Of a DNA stretch of 64,000 nt, positions 1-9,894 are shown in pieces. Position 1 is the first letter of the stretch. Every line of letters begins with the position of its first letter. A program made the translations under genes and the position numbers. The notes below the pieces were generated by a model. The model saw only the letters and a list, made by a program, of their open reading frames with translations. It was not told where the DNA came from and ran no database searches. The stretch is from Leptolyngbya sp. SIOISBB (GTDB lineage Bacteria; Cyanobacteriota; Cyanobacteriia; Phormidesmidales; Phormidesmidaceae): NCBI GenBank assembly GCA_010671905.1, contig JAAHII010000001.1:4278001-4342000 (forward strand), in the 5' to 3' direction.

Positions 1-374
1 GTCTCCCGCATCAGACAATCGACAATGGTTGCCGAGTCATCTGTCATGGGAAACATCCGCCCGTCGGCTTCGGTTTTTAACCGCACCCCTCGCCGCTTGT
101 ACCAGGCCACCGTGTCTTGGGGTTGAAATCGCGTAAACGCCCCCCTGAGTGCCTTGCCGCCTCTTGGGTAATGCTGCACCAAGCGGGCGGGTTCAAAGCA
201 GTGGTGCGTCACATTGCACCGTCCGCCACCCGAAATGCGGACTTTACTCAACGGTTTGACCGCTGCCTCTAACAGCGTGACGTGAGCGTGAGGGTTAGCT
301 TCGGCACAGGCGATCGCGCCAAAAAAACCTGCTGCCCCCCCGCCCACTACGATGACCCGCAACCGCTCTGCCAT
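1..374 (-). CDS. HI0933/BaiN-type NAD(P)/FAD flavoprotein (partial)
   Basis: Only the first 124 codons lie in the window; the gene runs off the left edge. The start ATG (372-374 on the complement) opens a Rossmann-type FAD-binding segment, with a glycine-rich loop [10 protein letters not shown] at residues 11-20 and the family hallmark [11 protein letters not shown] at about 48-58. That combination is typical of the HI0933/BaiN aminoacetone-oxidase-like flavoproteins, whose physiological substrate is mostly unknown. The family is normally about 400 residues. It is divergent from glpX across a 333-bp gap. Confidence 0.85.
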   Translation of the reverse strand, partial: MAERLRVIVVGGGAAGFFGAIACAEANPHAHVTLLEAAVKPLSKVRISGGGRCNVTHHCFEPARLVQHYPRGGKALRGAFTRFQPQDTVAWYKRRGVRLKTEADGRMFPMTDDSATIVDCLMRE

Positions 375-707
375 GCCCCGTCCAAAATTCGCAGCCTTTA
401 TCTTGTCACAGCCCCTCCCCAACGTTGAGGGCAACGCGATCGCGATTTGCCAACCGGCCTTAACCCCTGCCATCCACCTTACGGGCCAGGCATTTTGTTA
501 AAACGGGATCAAACTTCTCAGTCAGTGATGGCCAAAATACTCACCATCAGGGGCTGATATTTTGTAAATCACGCGGTTGAGCAACCCAGGCAATAACTGG
601 CAAAATGCCTCGCCCCTACCCCCTGATCCCCTCCTCTGATAGACTGAAAAATTGAGAGTGATCTGGTCAGACCTACGTAAATACGGCAGTTTTGGAGGAT
701 ATGAGTC
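375..707. other. Divergent intergenic region upstream of glpX
   Basis: 333 bp between two divergent genes; it should hold both promoters. A GGAGG box at 694-698 serves glpX. I see no RNA gene, repeat or convincing operator. Confidence 0.5.
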
Positions 708-1748
708 TTGTTAGAAACCACACTTGGTTTAGAAATTATTGAAGTTGTAGAGAAGGCAGCGATCGCGTCTGCCCGTTGGATGGGTAAGGGCGAAAAAGAT
801 ACTGCCGACCAAGTCGCTGTAGAAGCCATGCGTGAGCGCATGAATCAGATTCACATGCGGGGTCGCATCGTGATCGGGGAAGGGGAACGCGATGATGCAC
901 CCATGCTCTACATCGGTGAAGAAGTCGGTATCTGTACTCAACCTAATGCTAAAGACTATTGCAATCCCGATGAGCTGATTGAAATTGATATCGCTGTTGA
1001 TCCTTGTGAAGGCACTAATTTGTGTGCTTATGGTCAACCCGGTTCAATGGCCGTGTTGGCGATTTCTGAAAAGGGTGGTTTATTTCACGCACCTGACTTC
1101 TACATGAATAAACTGGCCGCTCCCCCAGCTGCCAAAGGTAAAGTAGACATTCGCAAGTCCGCTACCGAGAACCTGAAAATTTTGGCTGAGTGTCTCGACC
1201 GCTCGATTGATGAGCTGGTCGTCGTGGTCATGAAACGTGAACGCCACAATGAGTTAATCAAAGAAATTCGCGAAGCGGGTGCGCGGGTGCGCCTGATTAG
1301 CGACGGTGACGTTTCGGCAGCGATCTCCTGTGGCTTTTCTGGGACCAACATCCACGCTCTGATGGGCATTGGTGCGGCTCCTGAAGGCGTGATTTCGGCG
1401 GCGGCGATGCGCGCTATTGGCGGTCATTTCCAAGGCCAGCTCATCTACGATCCGGCGATTGTGAAAACTGGCCTTATCGGTGAGAGCAAAGAATCTAACC
1501 TCGCCCGTTTGAAAGAAATGGGGATTGACGATCCTGATAAGGTTTATGGCGCTGAAGAACTAGCTTGTGGTGAAACGGTTCTTTTTGCTGGCTGCGGCAT
1601 TACCCCAGGCAACCTGATGGAAGGGGTGCGGTTCTTCCATGGCGGCGCACGGACGCAGAGCTTGGTCATCTCAAGCCAATCGCAAACTGCTCGCTTTGTC
1701 GATACCATTCACATGGTTGATTCTCCTCAAGTGATTCGAGTCAAGTAA
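708..1748 (+). CDS. glpX: Class II fructose-1,6-/sedoheptulose-1,7-bisphosphatase
   Basis: 346 residues. It hydrolyses FBP and SBP in the Calvin cycle and gluconeogenesis. Visible signatures are [18 protein letters not shown] at 57-74 and the metal-binding DPCEGT at 98-103, as in the lithium-sensitive phosphatase superfamily. The start is TTG at 708: it lies 9 nt after GGAGG (694-698) and gives the [15 protein letters not shown]-terminus expected of cyanobacterial homologues. The ATG at 701 is out of frame and too close to the ribosome site. hemA follows, an order common in cyanobacteria. In these organisms this enzyme is the main FBPase/SBPase. Confidence 0.95.
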   Translation: MLETTLGLEIIEVVEKAAIASARWMGKGEKDTADQVAVEAMRERMNQIHMRGRIVIGEGERDDAPMLYIGEEVGICTQPNAKDYCNPDELIEIDIAVDPCEGTNLCAYGQPGSMAVLAISEKGGLFHAPDFYMNKLAAPPAAKGKVDIRKSATENLKILAECLDRSIDELVVVVMKRERHNELIKEIREAGARVRLISDGDVSAAISCGFSGTNIHALMGIGAAPEGVISAAAMRAIGGHFQGQLIYDPAIVKTGLIGESKESNLARLKEMGIDDPDKVYGAEELACGETVLFAGCGITPGNLMEGVRFFHGGARTQSLVISSQSQTARFVDTIHMVDSPQVIRVK

Positions 1749-2104
1749 ATAAGTTAAGCGTGCTCATCGCTGAAATCACCAGAGTCCTAGTGATTTCAGC
1801 TCACTTACTCACCCCCAACTCCCGATCGGTGCTCTATATCGATTGAGTTTCCTGGGTTTGTTTAGCAGAGTCAGGGATGTGGTCAACATCTCTGACTTTG
1901 TGCTGTCAATGGTTTGAAATTGCAGCGATCGCGGCCCAGCGTGAGTTTGATAGATTTTTGTTGAGTTTTCTTGAGTCGGCCCCCTGTTATTCTTTACCTT
2001 CAGAAAAGCTAGTAAATAAGTAAGACGCTGTTAGACCTTAGGTTTGTCGATCAGGCCGCTATTTTTATTTGCCGGATAATAAATTGTTTTCGTTGGGAGG
2101 ACGC
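1749..2104. other. glpX-hemA intergenic region with two hairpins
   Basis: Two inverted repeats: 1770-1799 (arms CTGAAATCAC/GTGATTTCAG) and 1865-1903 (GCAGAGTCAGGGATGT with an imperfect partner). Neither has a good T-run, so they may act as weak terminators or mRNA 3' stabilisers. The hemA promoter must lie in the remaining AT-rich stretch (about 1950-2090). Confidence 0.45.
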
Positions 2105-3400
2105 ATGAACATTGCTGTCGTGGGCTTGAGTCACAAAACGGCCCCTGTTGAAGTTCGGGAAAAACTCAGTATCCCTACCCCACAGGTGGGCGAAGCGATC
2201 GCTCAGCTCCTCAGCTACCCTCACATTGCCGAAGTTTCTATTCTCAGTACCTGTAACCGGCTAGAAATTCACATCGCCACCGAGCAAGCTGATCAGGGTG
2301 TGCGAGAAGTCATTCAGTTCTTGGCTGACTACGGCAAAGTCGATCTAACTGAACTCCGCGAGCATCTGTTTATCCTGCTGCATCAAGATGCGGTCATGCA
2401 CCTGTTTCGCGTATCGGCTGGGCTTGATAGCCTGGTACTGGGAGAAGGTCAGATTCTCTCTCAGGTCAAGCACGCTCATAAGCTAGGGCAACAGCACAAA
2501 GGCGTTAGCCGCATTCTCAACCGGCTGCTGAAGCAAGCCATCACTGCCGGTAAGCGCGTTCGCACCGAAACCAGCATTGGCACTGGCGCCGTATCCATCA
2601 GTTCTGCGGCTGCCGAACTCGCCAAAATGAAACGCCCTGATTTAGAAGGCTGCCGCATCAGCATTTTGGGTGCAGGCAAGATGGCGCGGCTACTAGTACA
2701 ACACCTTCTCTCTAAAGACTCCTGCCAAATCACGATTCTTAATCGTTCGATTGCGCGTGCTGACGAGCTCGCCGCGCAGTTCAACGGCGCGGGCATTCAG
2801 ACAGGAACCTTGGATGCAATGATGGATACGGTCTGTAACTCTGATGTGGTCTTTACTTGCACATCGGCCACCGAACCCATTTTGGATAAGGTCAAGTTGG
2901 AAGGCGTATTGTTGCCGACGCAGTCATTGATGCTGTTCGACATCTCTGTGCCCCGTAACGTTCACACCGATGTCAACGACCTAGACAATGTCGCGGCCTT
3001 TAACGTGGATGACCTGAAGGCTGTCGTGGCTCAAAACCAGGAAAGTCGTCGTCAAATGGCCATGGAAGCTGAGGGCCTGCTAGAGGAAGAGCTAGAAGCC
3101 TTTATGGACTGGTGGCGATCGCTGGACACTGTCTTTACCATTAGCAGCCTACGTAGCAAAGTAGAAACCATTCGTGAGCAAGAGCTAGAGAAAGCTTTGT
3201 CACGCTTGGGAGAAGAGTTTGGCAGCAAAAAGCAGCGGGAAGTCATCGAAGCCCTGACCCGAGGTATCGTCAACAAAATCCTGCACGACCCGATGGTGCA
3301 GCTACGGGCTCAACGGGACATTGAGGCTCGCCAGCAAGCGATGACTACGCTGCACACCCTCTTTGATCTGGAGCCATTGCCAAACGAAAAGTTCGGCTAG
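2105..3400 (+). CDS. hemA: Glutamyl-tRNA reductase
   Basis: 431 residues. It reduces glutamyl-tRNA(Glu) to glutamate-1-semialdehyde, the first committed step of tetrapyrrole (chlorophyll, haem, phycobilin) synthesis. The N-terminus [20 protein letters not shown], the nucleophilic Cys50 in LSTCNRLEI, an NADPH-binding [10 protein letters not shown] near 190 and a C-terminal dimerisation helix are all present. The start chosen is ATG 2105 behind GGGAGG at 2095-2100; the upstream in-frame start at 2069 adds a non-conserved 12-residue tail. Length fits the family. A hairpin terminator follows. Confidence 0.96.
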   Translation: MNIAVVGLSHKTAPVEVREKLSIPTPQVGEAIAQLLSYPHIAEVSILSTCNRLEIHIATEQADQGVREVIQFLADYGKVDLTELREHLFILLHQDAVMHLFRVSAGLDSLVLGEGQILSQVKHAHKLGQQHKGVSRILNRLLKQAITAGKRVRTETSIGTGAVSISSAAAELAKMKRPDLEGCRISILGAGKMARLLVQHLLSKDSCQITILNRSIARADELAAQFNGAGIQTGTLDAMMDTVCNSDVVFTCTSATEPILDKVKLEGVLLPTQSLMLFDISVPRNVHTDVNDLDNVAAFNVDDLKAVVAQNQESRRQMAMEAEGLLEEELEAFMDWWRSLDTVFTISSLRSKVETIREQELEKALSRLGEEFGSKKQREVIEALTRGIVNKILHDPMVQLRAQRDIEARQQAMTTLHTLFDLEPLPNEKFG

Positions 3401-3432
3401 CGCGCTCGCTAACGACAGTGGCTCTAAACTCA

Positions 3433-3463
3433 AAGGCGTTCAGGAACAATTTCTGAACGCCTT
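3433..3463 (+). terminator. Hairpin downstream of hemA
   Basis: Perfect 11-bp arms AAGGCGTTCAG/CTGAACGCCTT with a 9-nt loop, 33 bp past the hemA stop. The trailing sequence is only weakly T-rich, so it is a probable but not classical intrinsic terminator. Confidence 0.6.
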
Positions 3464-3527
3464 CTACATTTCTAAATCTAAACAAAGCTTCTAGAAAAGC
3501 TGTCCTCAACGTCTATCTAAAGCCAAT

Positions 3528-3647
3528 TAGGGGCTTGCGATTTAATAACATCCCTACCAGCAAGAACATTGACTGTAAGGGCGCAAGGCCTTGCGCCCCC
3601 CCAAGAGGTACTTTATTTCCTCGCAGATCCCTTAGCAAAGCCCCTTG
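3528..3647 (+). repeat. MITE-like dispersed repeat, copy 1 of 2
   Basis: About 105-120 bp nearly identical, in inverted orientation, to 33615-33722. The ends are short inverted repeats (TTAGGGGCTTGC at the left, GCAAAGCCCCTTGA at the right). The core contains a strong palindrome GGGCGCAAGGCCTTGCGCCC. It has no coding capacity. It sits just outside the integrative element. Confidence 0.75.
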
Positions 3648-3672
3648 AGGACATTATTCTGGAGAGCTGAAC

Positions 3673-3685
3673 AGCGGGTAACGCG
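3673..3685 (+). repeat. att-like direct repeat, distal end of integrative element
   Basis: AGCGGGTAACGCG is identical to 6747-6759, which is the discriminator base plus the last 12 nt of tRNA-Gly(GCC). Same orientation, 3074 bp apart, with a recombinase gene between: the pattern expected for attL/attR. Confidence 0.8.
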
Positions 3686-3870
3686 CAGGTCTGATCCTTC
3701 TAGGTGAGCGATCGCCTAATCCTGTTAGTGGCTCTGGTAGTGACCCAGTTAGGGATCCTGAGTGGAAGCCATATCGAAATCCCAATGAAGAACCTAGATT
3801 TAGAGCCCATTAATCCCCAACGCCTCCAAAGCAATCAGAGAATCCTCAGCAATGTGATCCATGCTCCAAG

Positions 3871-4494
3871 TTGGATGAGGTTTTGGGTTTACTTCGAGAT
3901 GAGTTCACAAGCAGCATTAACCTGTCCCCATGCGATGAAGGGGACGCTAATGGGCTTTCTAGCTCTGCTTCTGGTAGTGGTTTTGAGGGACTGTCTAGCT
4001 CTAATCAGTTAATCCTTGATGGCGTTACGCAGATCTGGAATAGGGTCAAGTGTGATGCTGAATTACCCACTGGTTCTGTTCCAGAGTCATTCATCGCTAA
4101 AGCACCCACCATCAAGCCGCAACTTCAATTGCAGTTCAAGAAAGCTGACAGTAAGGGCAGTAGTCGATGGCATGTGACGATTCCTCACTTTAATGAAGTA
4201 TTCAAGGACAATTTAGAACCTTTTAGCTATGAAAGAGGGGATATCAGATGTGTCTACACTCTCACGGACAATACCAAGATCATTGTCAATGCTAGGGATA
4301 AAGGGGAGGGAATTAGGGTTATTAGCTACCTGCAGCAGTTCGTTGAGTCTCGGTATCAAGTGCCTGTGAGTAGCACGTCCTTTCATGAAATACCTGGTAG
4401 GGGAATCACGAAACAGCAGGTAGTGTCATCCTTTGCCAAGTATTTTGAGGGGACTTTGGAAGCTCCCCCACTGTGGACGAGGAGATTTACTTGA
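3871..4494 (+). pseudogene. Unknown protein, probably 5'-truncated remnant
   Basis: 207 codons from a TTG with no obvious ribosome site. The same frame is open and coding-like upstream (Ser/Pro/Asn-rich) from about 3682, just after the distal att repeat, apart from one TAA at about 3811. It therefore looks like the C-terminal part of a longer gene cut by the element boundary. A Ser/Gly-rich linker (residues about 30-50) precedes a mixed alpha/beta region. I recognise no family. It could be real from an internal start, but with low confidence. Confidence 0.4.
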
Positions 4495-4701
4495 TGCGGT
4501 TTTAGTGTCATGGAGATCTGATCTCGGGTGGTTTTGGAGAAGTGCGATAACTTTTAGCTAAAACTTTTATCCGAAGCATATTTCCTCCTCTACTTATATG
4601 GAAGCTATCGAGCACGATATCTTCAGTCATAAAATCCAAGAATGGACGATCTACTGGGAGACCAATCTGAGGCTGTAACCTGACAAGAGATTGAAACCTG
4701 C

Positions 4702-5190
4702 TTACTCTTCTGAAGCCCACTCAAAAAGTCCTTGGATATTCGCGAACTTCTTGACTTTTATCTTCGACTCAACTTTTGTTGTACTCTTGTTATGTAGAAA
4801 ACCACTCTTCTTTCTTGCGCTAACACTCAAAAACAAATATGCAATCTCAAAAGACGGTGACTTCCCTGTGAAAATCTCTTTGACTTCATATTTTTCGTAT
4901 TTTTTATCGCTGTCATGATAAGACTTGAAGACAAAATCATCAGTAGCCACTGCTGATGAAAAGGTTTTGATGACAGATGCTACGACCTCCTCTGTTGCAA
5001 ATTTAGCTATAAGAATTTGATCGAGCAGGGCTTTTATCATTTTGAGTCCTTCACCAAACCACATAAAAGTCTTTGTCGATGATTCTGTAAAGTGGACGTC
5101 AAAACCTTCATCCTTGTGTTTAAATTTAATTTTTGATACCTCAAGTATTTTATCTTTGACGTCGGGGTATTTTTCCACAAGATCGGCCAT
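4702..5190 (-). CDS. Unknown cargo protein (162 aa)
   Basis: A Lys/Phe-rich, probably cytoplasmic protein without signal peptide or clear transmembrane segments; I recognise no domain. The start ATG follows directly on the TAA of the 41-aa ORF (TAAATG), so the two are almost certainly translationally coupled. Base composition is distinctly AT-rich compared with the flanking chromosome, in keeping with transfer. A two-gene small/large pair inside a mobile island is the layout of many toxin-antitoxin or immunity modules, but nothing in the sequence proves such a role. Confidence 0.65.
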   Translation of the reverse strand: MADLVEKYPDVKDKILEVSKIKFKHKDEGFDVHFTESSTKTFMWFGEGLKMIKALLDQILIAKFATEEVVASVIKTFSSAVATDDFVFKSYHDSDKKYEKYEVKEIFTGKSPSFEIAYLFLSVSARKKSGFLHNKSTTKVESKIKVKKFANIQGLFEWASEE

Positions 5191-5316
5191 TTAATATATG
5201 CTTATCGAATCATCCTTCTCGATCTGATCAATTCGTAAAATCAAGTTTTCAATATATTTCTTTGTAAATCCTAGGCCTAGAATTTCAAACAGCCATTGCA
5301 GGTTTGATAGTGTCAT
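5191..5316 (-). CDS. Small protein (41 aa) coupled to the 162-aa cargo gene
   Basis: The ORF starts at ATG 5316 behind a good GAGGT ribosome site (CAAGAGGTAAAAGC) and ends in TAA at 5191-5193, directly abutting the next ATG. The predicted peptide begins MTLSNLQWLFEILGLGFTKK and ends in an acidic tail. One short hydrophobic stretch (LQWLFEILGLGF) is followed by an amphipathic, charged helix. The strong Shine-Dalgarno and the exact stop/start junction are the evidence that it is real. Confidence 0.6.
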   Translation of the reverse strand: MTLSNLQWLFEILGLGFTKKYIENLILRIDQIEKDDSISIY

Positions 5317-5510
5317 GCTTTTACCTCTTGCTACTGAACCTACAGCCTAAAACTTGATTAGAGAAAAAGTTTCCATCTGACGTGATGGACTCCCTAAACA
5401 ATCAGAGAACTTGTAGGATTAGGCTTTCGATGGTTTTTGATCCCATTTTCAGATGGGTGATTATGCAGATCGTATCACCAGCCCTCAGACAATCCTGAAA
5501 CTGTATTGAT

Positions 5511-5535
5511 TTCTAATGGAAGACTTCTAATGGAA
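5511..5535 (+). repeat. Two copies of an 11-bp repeat downstream of the integrase
   Basis: TTCTAATGGAA occurs at 5511-5521 and 5525-5535, next to the integrase stop. A third exact copy lies upstream of the integrase at 6690-6700, with a one-mismatch inverted copy at 6675-6685. These could be recombinase arm sites. Confidence 0.5.
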
Positions 5536-5537
5536 CT

Positions 5538-6645
5538 CTAGAACTCCGGAACTTCCAAGTCTTTATTCCTGCCAGCGTAATGCCGATAGATCGTTTCAGG
5601 GCTGTTTCCTACCCATGCAGCGACGTCTTTAGCGTCTATTCCTGCCTCAAGGCACAGAGTGATAAATGTATGCCTAGTCTGGTAGAGCTTTCGATACTTG
5701 ATTCCCAAATCCTCTAGAGCTTTACCCCAGTGACGATCTCTGAAGTTATCTAAGTTCAGCATCTTTCCTTCAGGGGATTTGAAAACTAAGCCCGTAGGAT
5801 CTGAGTCTTTAGAGTCCACCCACAGAAGTAGTTCTTTTAGCTGCTTATTAACGGGAAATCTCCTGAAAGGTTCTGTCTTAGTGCCCTCTTGTATGGGTTC
5901 TCCTGGCACTCCCTGAACTGCTACCTGATCGAAGACGATGCAATGAGCGAAGACGTTATCCCATTCAAGCGCTATTGCCTCAGAGGGACGGCACCCAGTT
6001 AGAAATAGGAACTCAACGAAGGGGGGCGTAGTCAGGTTTCTTTGCATAGAAGTGACGTGTGATCCTGTTTCTCTCATCAATGGTGAATGGATCGATATCC
6101 TTCCCTTTCTTGCTTTTACTCAGTTTGATTGAAGCTGCAAGTCCATTGAAAGGATTCTCATCACACAAACCTACCTTTATCCCCCATTCAAACGCCGCTG
6201 ATAGTTGGGTGAAGATGCGTTTTGCTGTGTATGGTGGTTTATCCCTATTTATCTGATTGATAAGGATTGGAGCGTTAGTTATCGCCATCGACTTAAAGCA
6301 AAGCAGATAGTTGTCAATGGGCTTAATCTGCTTGTGGAAAGTACTAGCCTTGACCCTCTTCTTTCGTTGTTCTAGATGGGCCGACCATACATCGTAGATC
6401 TTTGATGCTTTTTGGTTCTTCTTGTGTTTTACCTTAGACCTGACAGTCCTGTACCGTTCTAGGGTTTCATCGAAGTTGTTAGCCAGGATGTCATTCTCTA
6501 TCTGGATGGACGCTACCTGTGCTCTCTTTCGTCCTTTGCGGTTGATAGTGAATCTATCTGACAAGGAGTAACGTTCTCCTTTATACAGCCAGCGTAGCCT
6601 TAGATACTTGCCTGCTTCTTCGATGCAGATGGCAACATGCGACAT
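5538..6645 (-). pseudogene. Tyrosine recombinase/integrase, frameshifted
   Basis: Two overlapping frames encode one phage-type integrase: an N-terminal SAM-like core-binding part (start ATG 6645 behind AAAGG) and a C-terminal catalytic part. The latter shows the first catalytic Arg in TGCRPSEAIALEW, H-T-R context YQTRHTFITLCLEAG, and the terminal Tyr in SPETIYRHYAG. The frames join if one base of the G6 run at 6021-6026 (C6 on the coding strand) is removed, giving DYAPFVEF. The gene reads away from tRNA-Gly, the usual arrangement for tRNA-targeting elements. The break could be a sequencing error. Confidence 0.85.
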
Positions 6646-6674
6646 GATTGAGTGACCTTTTAGGCACTCTGTCA

Positions 6675-6700
6675 GTTCCAATAGAATAGTTCTAATGGAA
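6675..6700 (+). promoter_or_regulatory. Inverted pair of 11-bp repeats upstream of the integrase
   Basis: TTCTAATGGAA at 6690-6700 and its one-mismatch inverse at 6675-6685, centred 30-50 bp upstream of the integrase ATG. Copies also lie downstream of the gene. They are candidate integrase/excisionase arm sites or an autoregulatory operator. Confidence 0.4.
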
Positions 6701-6746
6701 TGGGCCAATAATGGGCTGGGAACCCCGTGAATGGAGCGTGTTTTTA

Positions 6747-6818
6747 AGCGGGTAACGCGATTCGAACGCGCGACATTCACCTTGGCAAGGTGACGCTCTA
6801 CCACTGAGCTATACCCGC
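6747..6818 (-). tRNA. tRNA-Gly(GCC)
   Basis: Clean cloverleaf: acceptor GCGGGTA/TACCCGC, D arm GCTC/GAGC, anticodon loop TTGCCAA with GCC, T loop TTCGAAT. CCA is not encoded. The 3' end is the integration site of the element at 3673-6759. Confidence 0.95.
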
Positions 6819-6976
6819 ATATGCCTTTTAGGCGTTTAATCAATATCGCAAACCGTAATCTCTTTGTCAACATTTCGCGACGATATTTTACCCACGTGTA
6901 GGCCCCGAACGGATCCACCTCGCTCTGCCCTGCTGGCCAGGACTCAGGCTATTTTGGAGGGTGCCAGCTTGATGGA

Positions 6977-8002
6977 TTAGCGATCGCTTGCAGGTAGTTG
7001 AGGCAGCAGCTGATCCTCTTCGAGCACACCGGGAGTATTTGCCTGCTGCTGGATCGCGTCATTCCAGCGTTCATCCAGCACCGCTAGACCGGCTCCCAAT
7101 AGCTCCGCCAACGTACTGTTCAAGCGATACAGTGCCACTGCCCCCAACACAATCGCGGTCGGAAATTTCGGTGTCAACACCGCCAGTACCGTCGCCTCAA
7201 AGACCCCTAAGCCTCCCGGCGCACCCGGCACCACCAGCCCCAGCAGCCAGCCAAAGCTGAATGCGCCCACCAGTATCCATACATCAGCAACGTCCAACGA
7301 ATATAGGGCCATAAAGCAGAGAATAAAGCCCAACCCACGAAAGATCACAAACCCCACTTCGCCTAATAAGGGCCGCCAGGGATAACGGTGCAGTTTTGGG
7401 ATCTGGGCCGTTTCCTCTTTCTCTAGGTGAGTTGCTTCAACCTGATCGGCCTGCTTGAGCTTGGCTTGGGCCAGTCTTTTCAAAATGGGATTCAGAATGC
7501 GCGGGTGTAAGGCAATCAGCACCGCAATCAAAATGCCGAGTTGCATCAGTGTCGATGGCAGGCTGATCAAGACGATCGCGAGGGCCGCCACAGACATGAG
7601 CAACGGCTCTAAGACCACCCCCGTAATGGCCACGCCAGTGGGGGTGCCGTATGCTCGCAAAAACTGGATGCGCCCGACAAAATGCCAAATATTACCGGGC
7701 AGATATTTACCTAGATTCGTTTTGAGATAGGTGATAATCGTCCAGGTTTGGGGCACGGGAGCCTTCAGAGAGTGCATGATGCCATACCAAACCCAGCCCG
7801 ACCAAACATGGGCCGAGAGGGTCACGCCCAGCGCTAAGAGCAATTCCGCGATCGCATATGGGGTGAATCGCAGCGTTAAGACTTGATGCCAGTTCAACCG
7901 CAGGGTGTGCAAGATGAAACCGAGGGTCAACGCCAAAATGAACCAGCGCAGATAAGGCTTGACCCGTTTATACGTGGCTTTCAGAGCTGGAGGCAGTTTC
8001 AT
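6977..8002 (-). CDS. UPF0104/YbhN-type membrane protein (LPG-synthase TM region family)
   Basis: 341 residues with about eight hydrophobic helices. The family signature TYLKTNLGKYLPGNIWHFVGR (written as TYLKTNLGKYLPGNIWHF) sits near 90-107, and a Gly/Pro-rich loop VPGAPGGLGVFEA near 260. This matches the integral membrane domain of lysylphosphatidylglycerol synthases without the catalytic aminoacyl domain. Such stand-alone proteins are thought to be lipid flippase-like or glycolipid-linked transporters; the substrate is unknown. It is a single gene between tRNA-Gly and bicA, in the same direction as bicA but with a 127-bp gap. Confidence 0.85.
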   Translation of the reverse strand: MKLPPALKATYKRVKPYLRWFILALTLGFILHTLRLNWHQVLTLRFTPYAIAELLLALGVTLSAHVWSGWVWYGIMHSLKAPVPQTWTIITYLKTNLGKYLPGNIWHFVGRIQFLRAYGTPTGVAITGVVLEPLLMSVAALAIVLISLPSTLMQLGILIAVLIALHPRILNPILKRLAQAKLKQADQVEATHLEKEETAQIPKLHRYPWRPLLGEVGFVIFRGLGFILCFMALYSLDVADVWILVGAFSFGWLLGLVVPGAPGGLGVFEATVLAVLTPKFPTAIVLGAVALYRLNSTLAELLGAGLAVLDERWNDAIQQQANTPGVLEEDQLLPQLPASDR

Positions 8003-8129
8003 GAGCGCAGTGACTGAGACATCAGTGAAGAAGCATCAGACACAGGATAAGTCGAAATTCAACCAACGCGATCGCTCAGGTTATAGAAGTCTGGGAGGGG
8101 TGGAGGGGTGACGGGTCTCCGGTCAACCG

Positions 8130-9894
8130 TCATTCCGTCGCCTGAGATTGCAAAGTCTCGGTCGTCGGTGGCGGGGGCACTGGCTGATCGGTCGGCAGCG
8201 GGGGCAACAGCGGACTCACAACATGAACTGGGGCAGTGACATCAGTGATTTCTGCAAGTGTCACGAGGGCAAGTTGCAGAGCGTGATAGCAAGTCGGCAG
8301 AAAGTTGCCAGCAGGCAACACATTAGGGACCTTAAACCGCCGCAGGCGATCGGCCACTTGCCCTTGCGCACCGACGATAAAGATGTGTCGTCGCCGTTGC
8401 CGAGCTGCGGCTTTCACCTCTTGTTCAATGGTTAATGACGCCGTCACCCCAATCATCGGTACCCGACTGAGGTCGAGAATGAGCACTTCATAATCGCGGC
8501 CCATATGAAACGAGATGGTGCGAGCGGCACCAAAACTCATCGGTCCACTGATTTGAATAAGCAGCACCCGGCCACGACATTCGTACATTAAGCGGGCTTC
8601 TTCCGGCGTTAAGATTACCTCTGAGTCATCTTCTGGCTGTTGAATAGCCCGCACTTTTTTCAATTTGTAGGCTGGTCAGCCGCTGAATGGTCAGGATATT
8701 AGCGACAAATGCCCCCACCGCCACCGCCGTGATTAAATCGACAAAGACCGTCAGCAACAGCACACTATAGGTCACCACCGCCGCGCGGAGTGACACCTGA
8801 CAAACTCGCCACAAAAAGCTCCAATCAATAATGCGCATGCCGACCTTAATCAAAATACCGGCAAGCACTGCATGGGGAATTTGAGCGGTGATTTCCCCAG
8901 CCCAGAGGACGATGCACAACAAAACGACGGCGTGAAACATTCCAGATAGCGCTGTTTGACCACCCGCATGGATATTAATCACCGTACGCATAGTGGCTCC
9001 GGCTCCGGGCAGCCCGCCAAACAAACCGGATAGAAGATTCCCGATTCCCTGACCAATCAGTTCTCGTTCTGAGTTGTGTCGGGTGTGGGTGACGTTATCT
9101 GCCACTAGCGATGTCAAGAGGGAATCAATCGCCCCCAAAACCGCCAGCATCATGGCATAGCCAACAACGGCTTTCAGCTGCTCTAAGTTGAGTTGCGGCC
9201 ACTGGATTTGCGGTAACCCTTGGGGGATCTCACCAATGCGGGCCACATCACTGCTGCCAAAGAAGATGACTGAGATCGCAGTACAGACCACCAGGGCCAC
9301 CAAGGGCGACGGCACCACCCGAGCTAAATGCTTGGGCCAACCAAACACAATCATCAAGGTCAAAATGCCGAGTCCGGCAGCGGCAGGCTGAGGATTAGCC
9401 AATACCGTTGACAGTTGTTGTAAGGCCTCAACGACCCCGCTCGAAGCTGGATGCCCCAACAACGGAGCCAGTTGCAGGGTAACGATAATGACGCCAATGC
9501 CTGACATGAAGCCCGAGATCACCGAGTAGGGCATCAGCGTAATGAACCGGCCCAATCGCAAGATCCCGAACAAAATCTGGAAAACGCCACTCAGCATGAC
9601 AGCGGTAAAGGCCATGGTGAAACCGTTTTCGGGATTTTGCGCAATTAACTTGGTGAACACCGTGGCCACGACCACCGTCATCGGACCGGTGGGGCCAGTG
9701 ACTTGCGTCGGCGTGCCGCCAAAGAGTGCCGCAAAAAAGCCGGTAAAGATAGCACCGTAAAGTCCGGCGGTGGGACCAGCGCCAGACGCGACGCCAAATG
9801 CCAAAGCCAAGGGGAGTGCGACGATCGCGGCAGTTAAACCGCCGAACAAGTCTCCTCGGACATTGTGCAGACGGAGAGGTTGAGATATTCGCAT
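8130..9894 (-). CDS. bicA: BicA-type SulP bicarbonate/sulfate transporter, split by a frameshift
   Basis: The first frame (9894 to 8626) encodes the membrane domain, with VRGDLFGGLTAAIVALPLAL, TPTQVTGPTGPMTVV and a long SulP core. The second (8663 to 8130) encodes a cytoplasmic STAS domain (ISGPMSFGAA, DLSRVPMIGVTASL). In BicA these form one protein of about 560 residues. Here the frames part at a T6 run (8656-8661, A6 on the coding strand); removing one A restores LQIEKVRAIQQ. Sequence similarity is to the low-affinity, high-flux Na+-dependent bicarbonate carrier of cyanobacteria, so a role in carbon concentration is likely. The ATG at 9894 is chosen because MRISQPLRLHNVRGDLF matches the family N-terminus. 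Confidence 0.85.

Larger units (their letters stand above)
3673..6759 (-). mobile_element. Integrative element at tRNA-Gly(GCC)
   Basis: The segment is bounded by 13-bp direct repeats. It begins at the 3' end of tRNA-Gly, with the tyrosine recombinase immediately downstream of the tRNA. Cargo is AT-richer than the surroundings and has no recognisable homologue: a 207-codon ORF next to the distal att, and a 41-aa/162-aa gene pair. No replication, conjugation or phage structural gene is present. It is either a very small island or the remnant of a larger one. The recombinase is frameshifted, so it may be immobile. Confidence 0.75.

Noticed and set aside
6019-6259. Plus-strand ORFs opposite the integrase, and similar long antisense frames across the window
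   Set aside because: They are shadows of conserved genes with no ribosome sites or protein families of their own.
8656-8661. Programmed -1 ribosomal frameshift in bicA
   Set aside because: The STAS frame needs a +1 (one base skipped) move at the A6 run; a -1 slip would enter the wrong frame. An indel or sequencing error is simpler.
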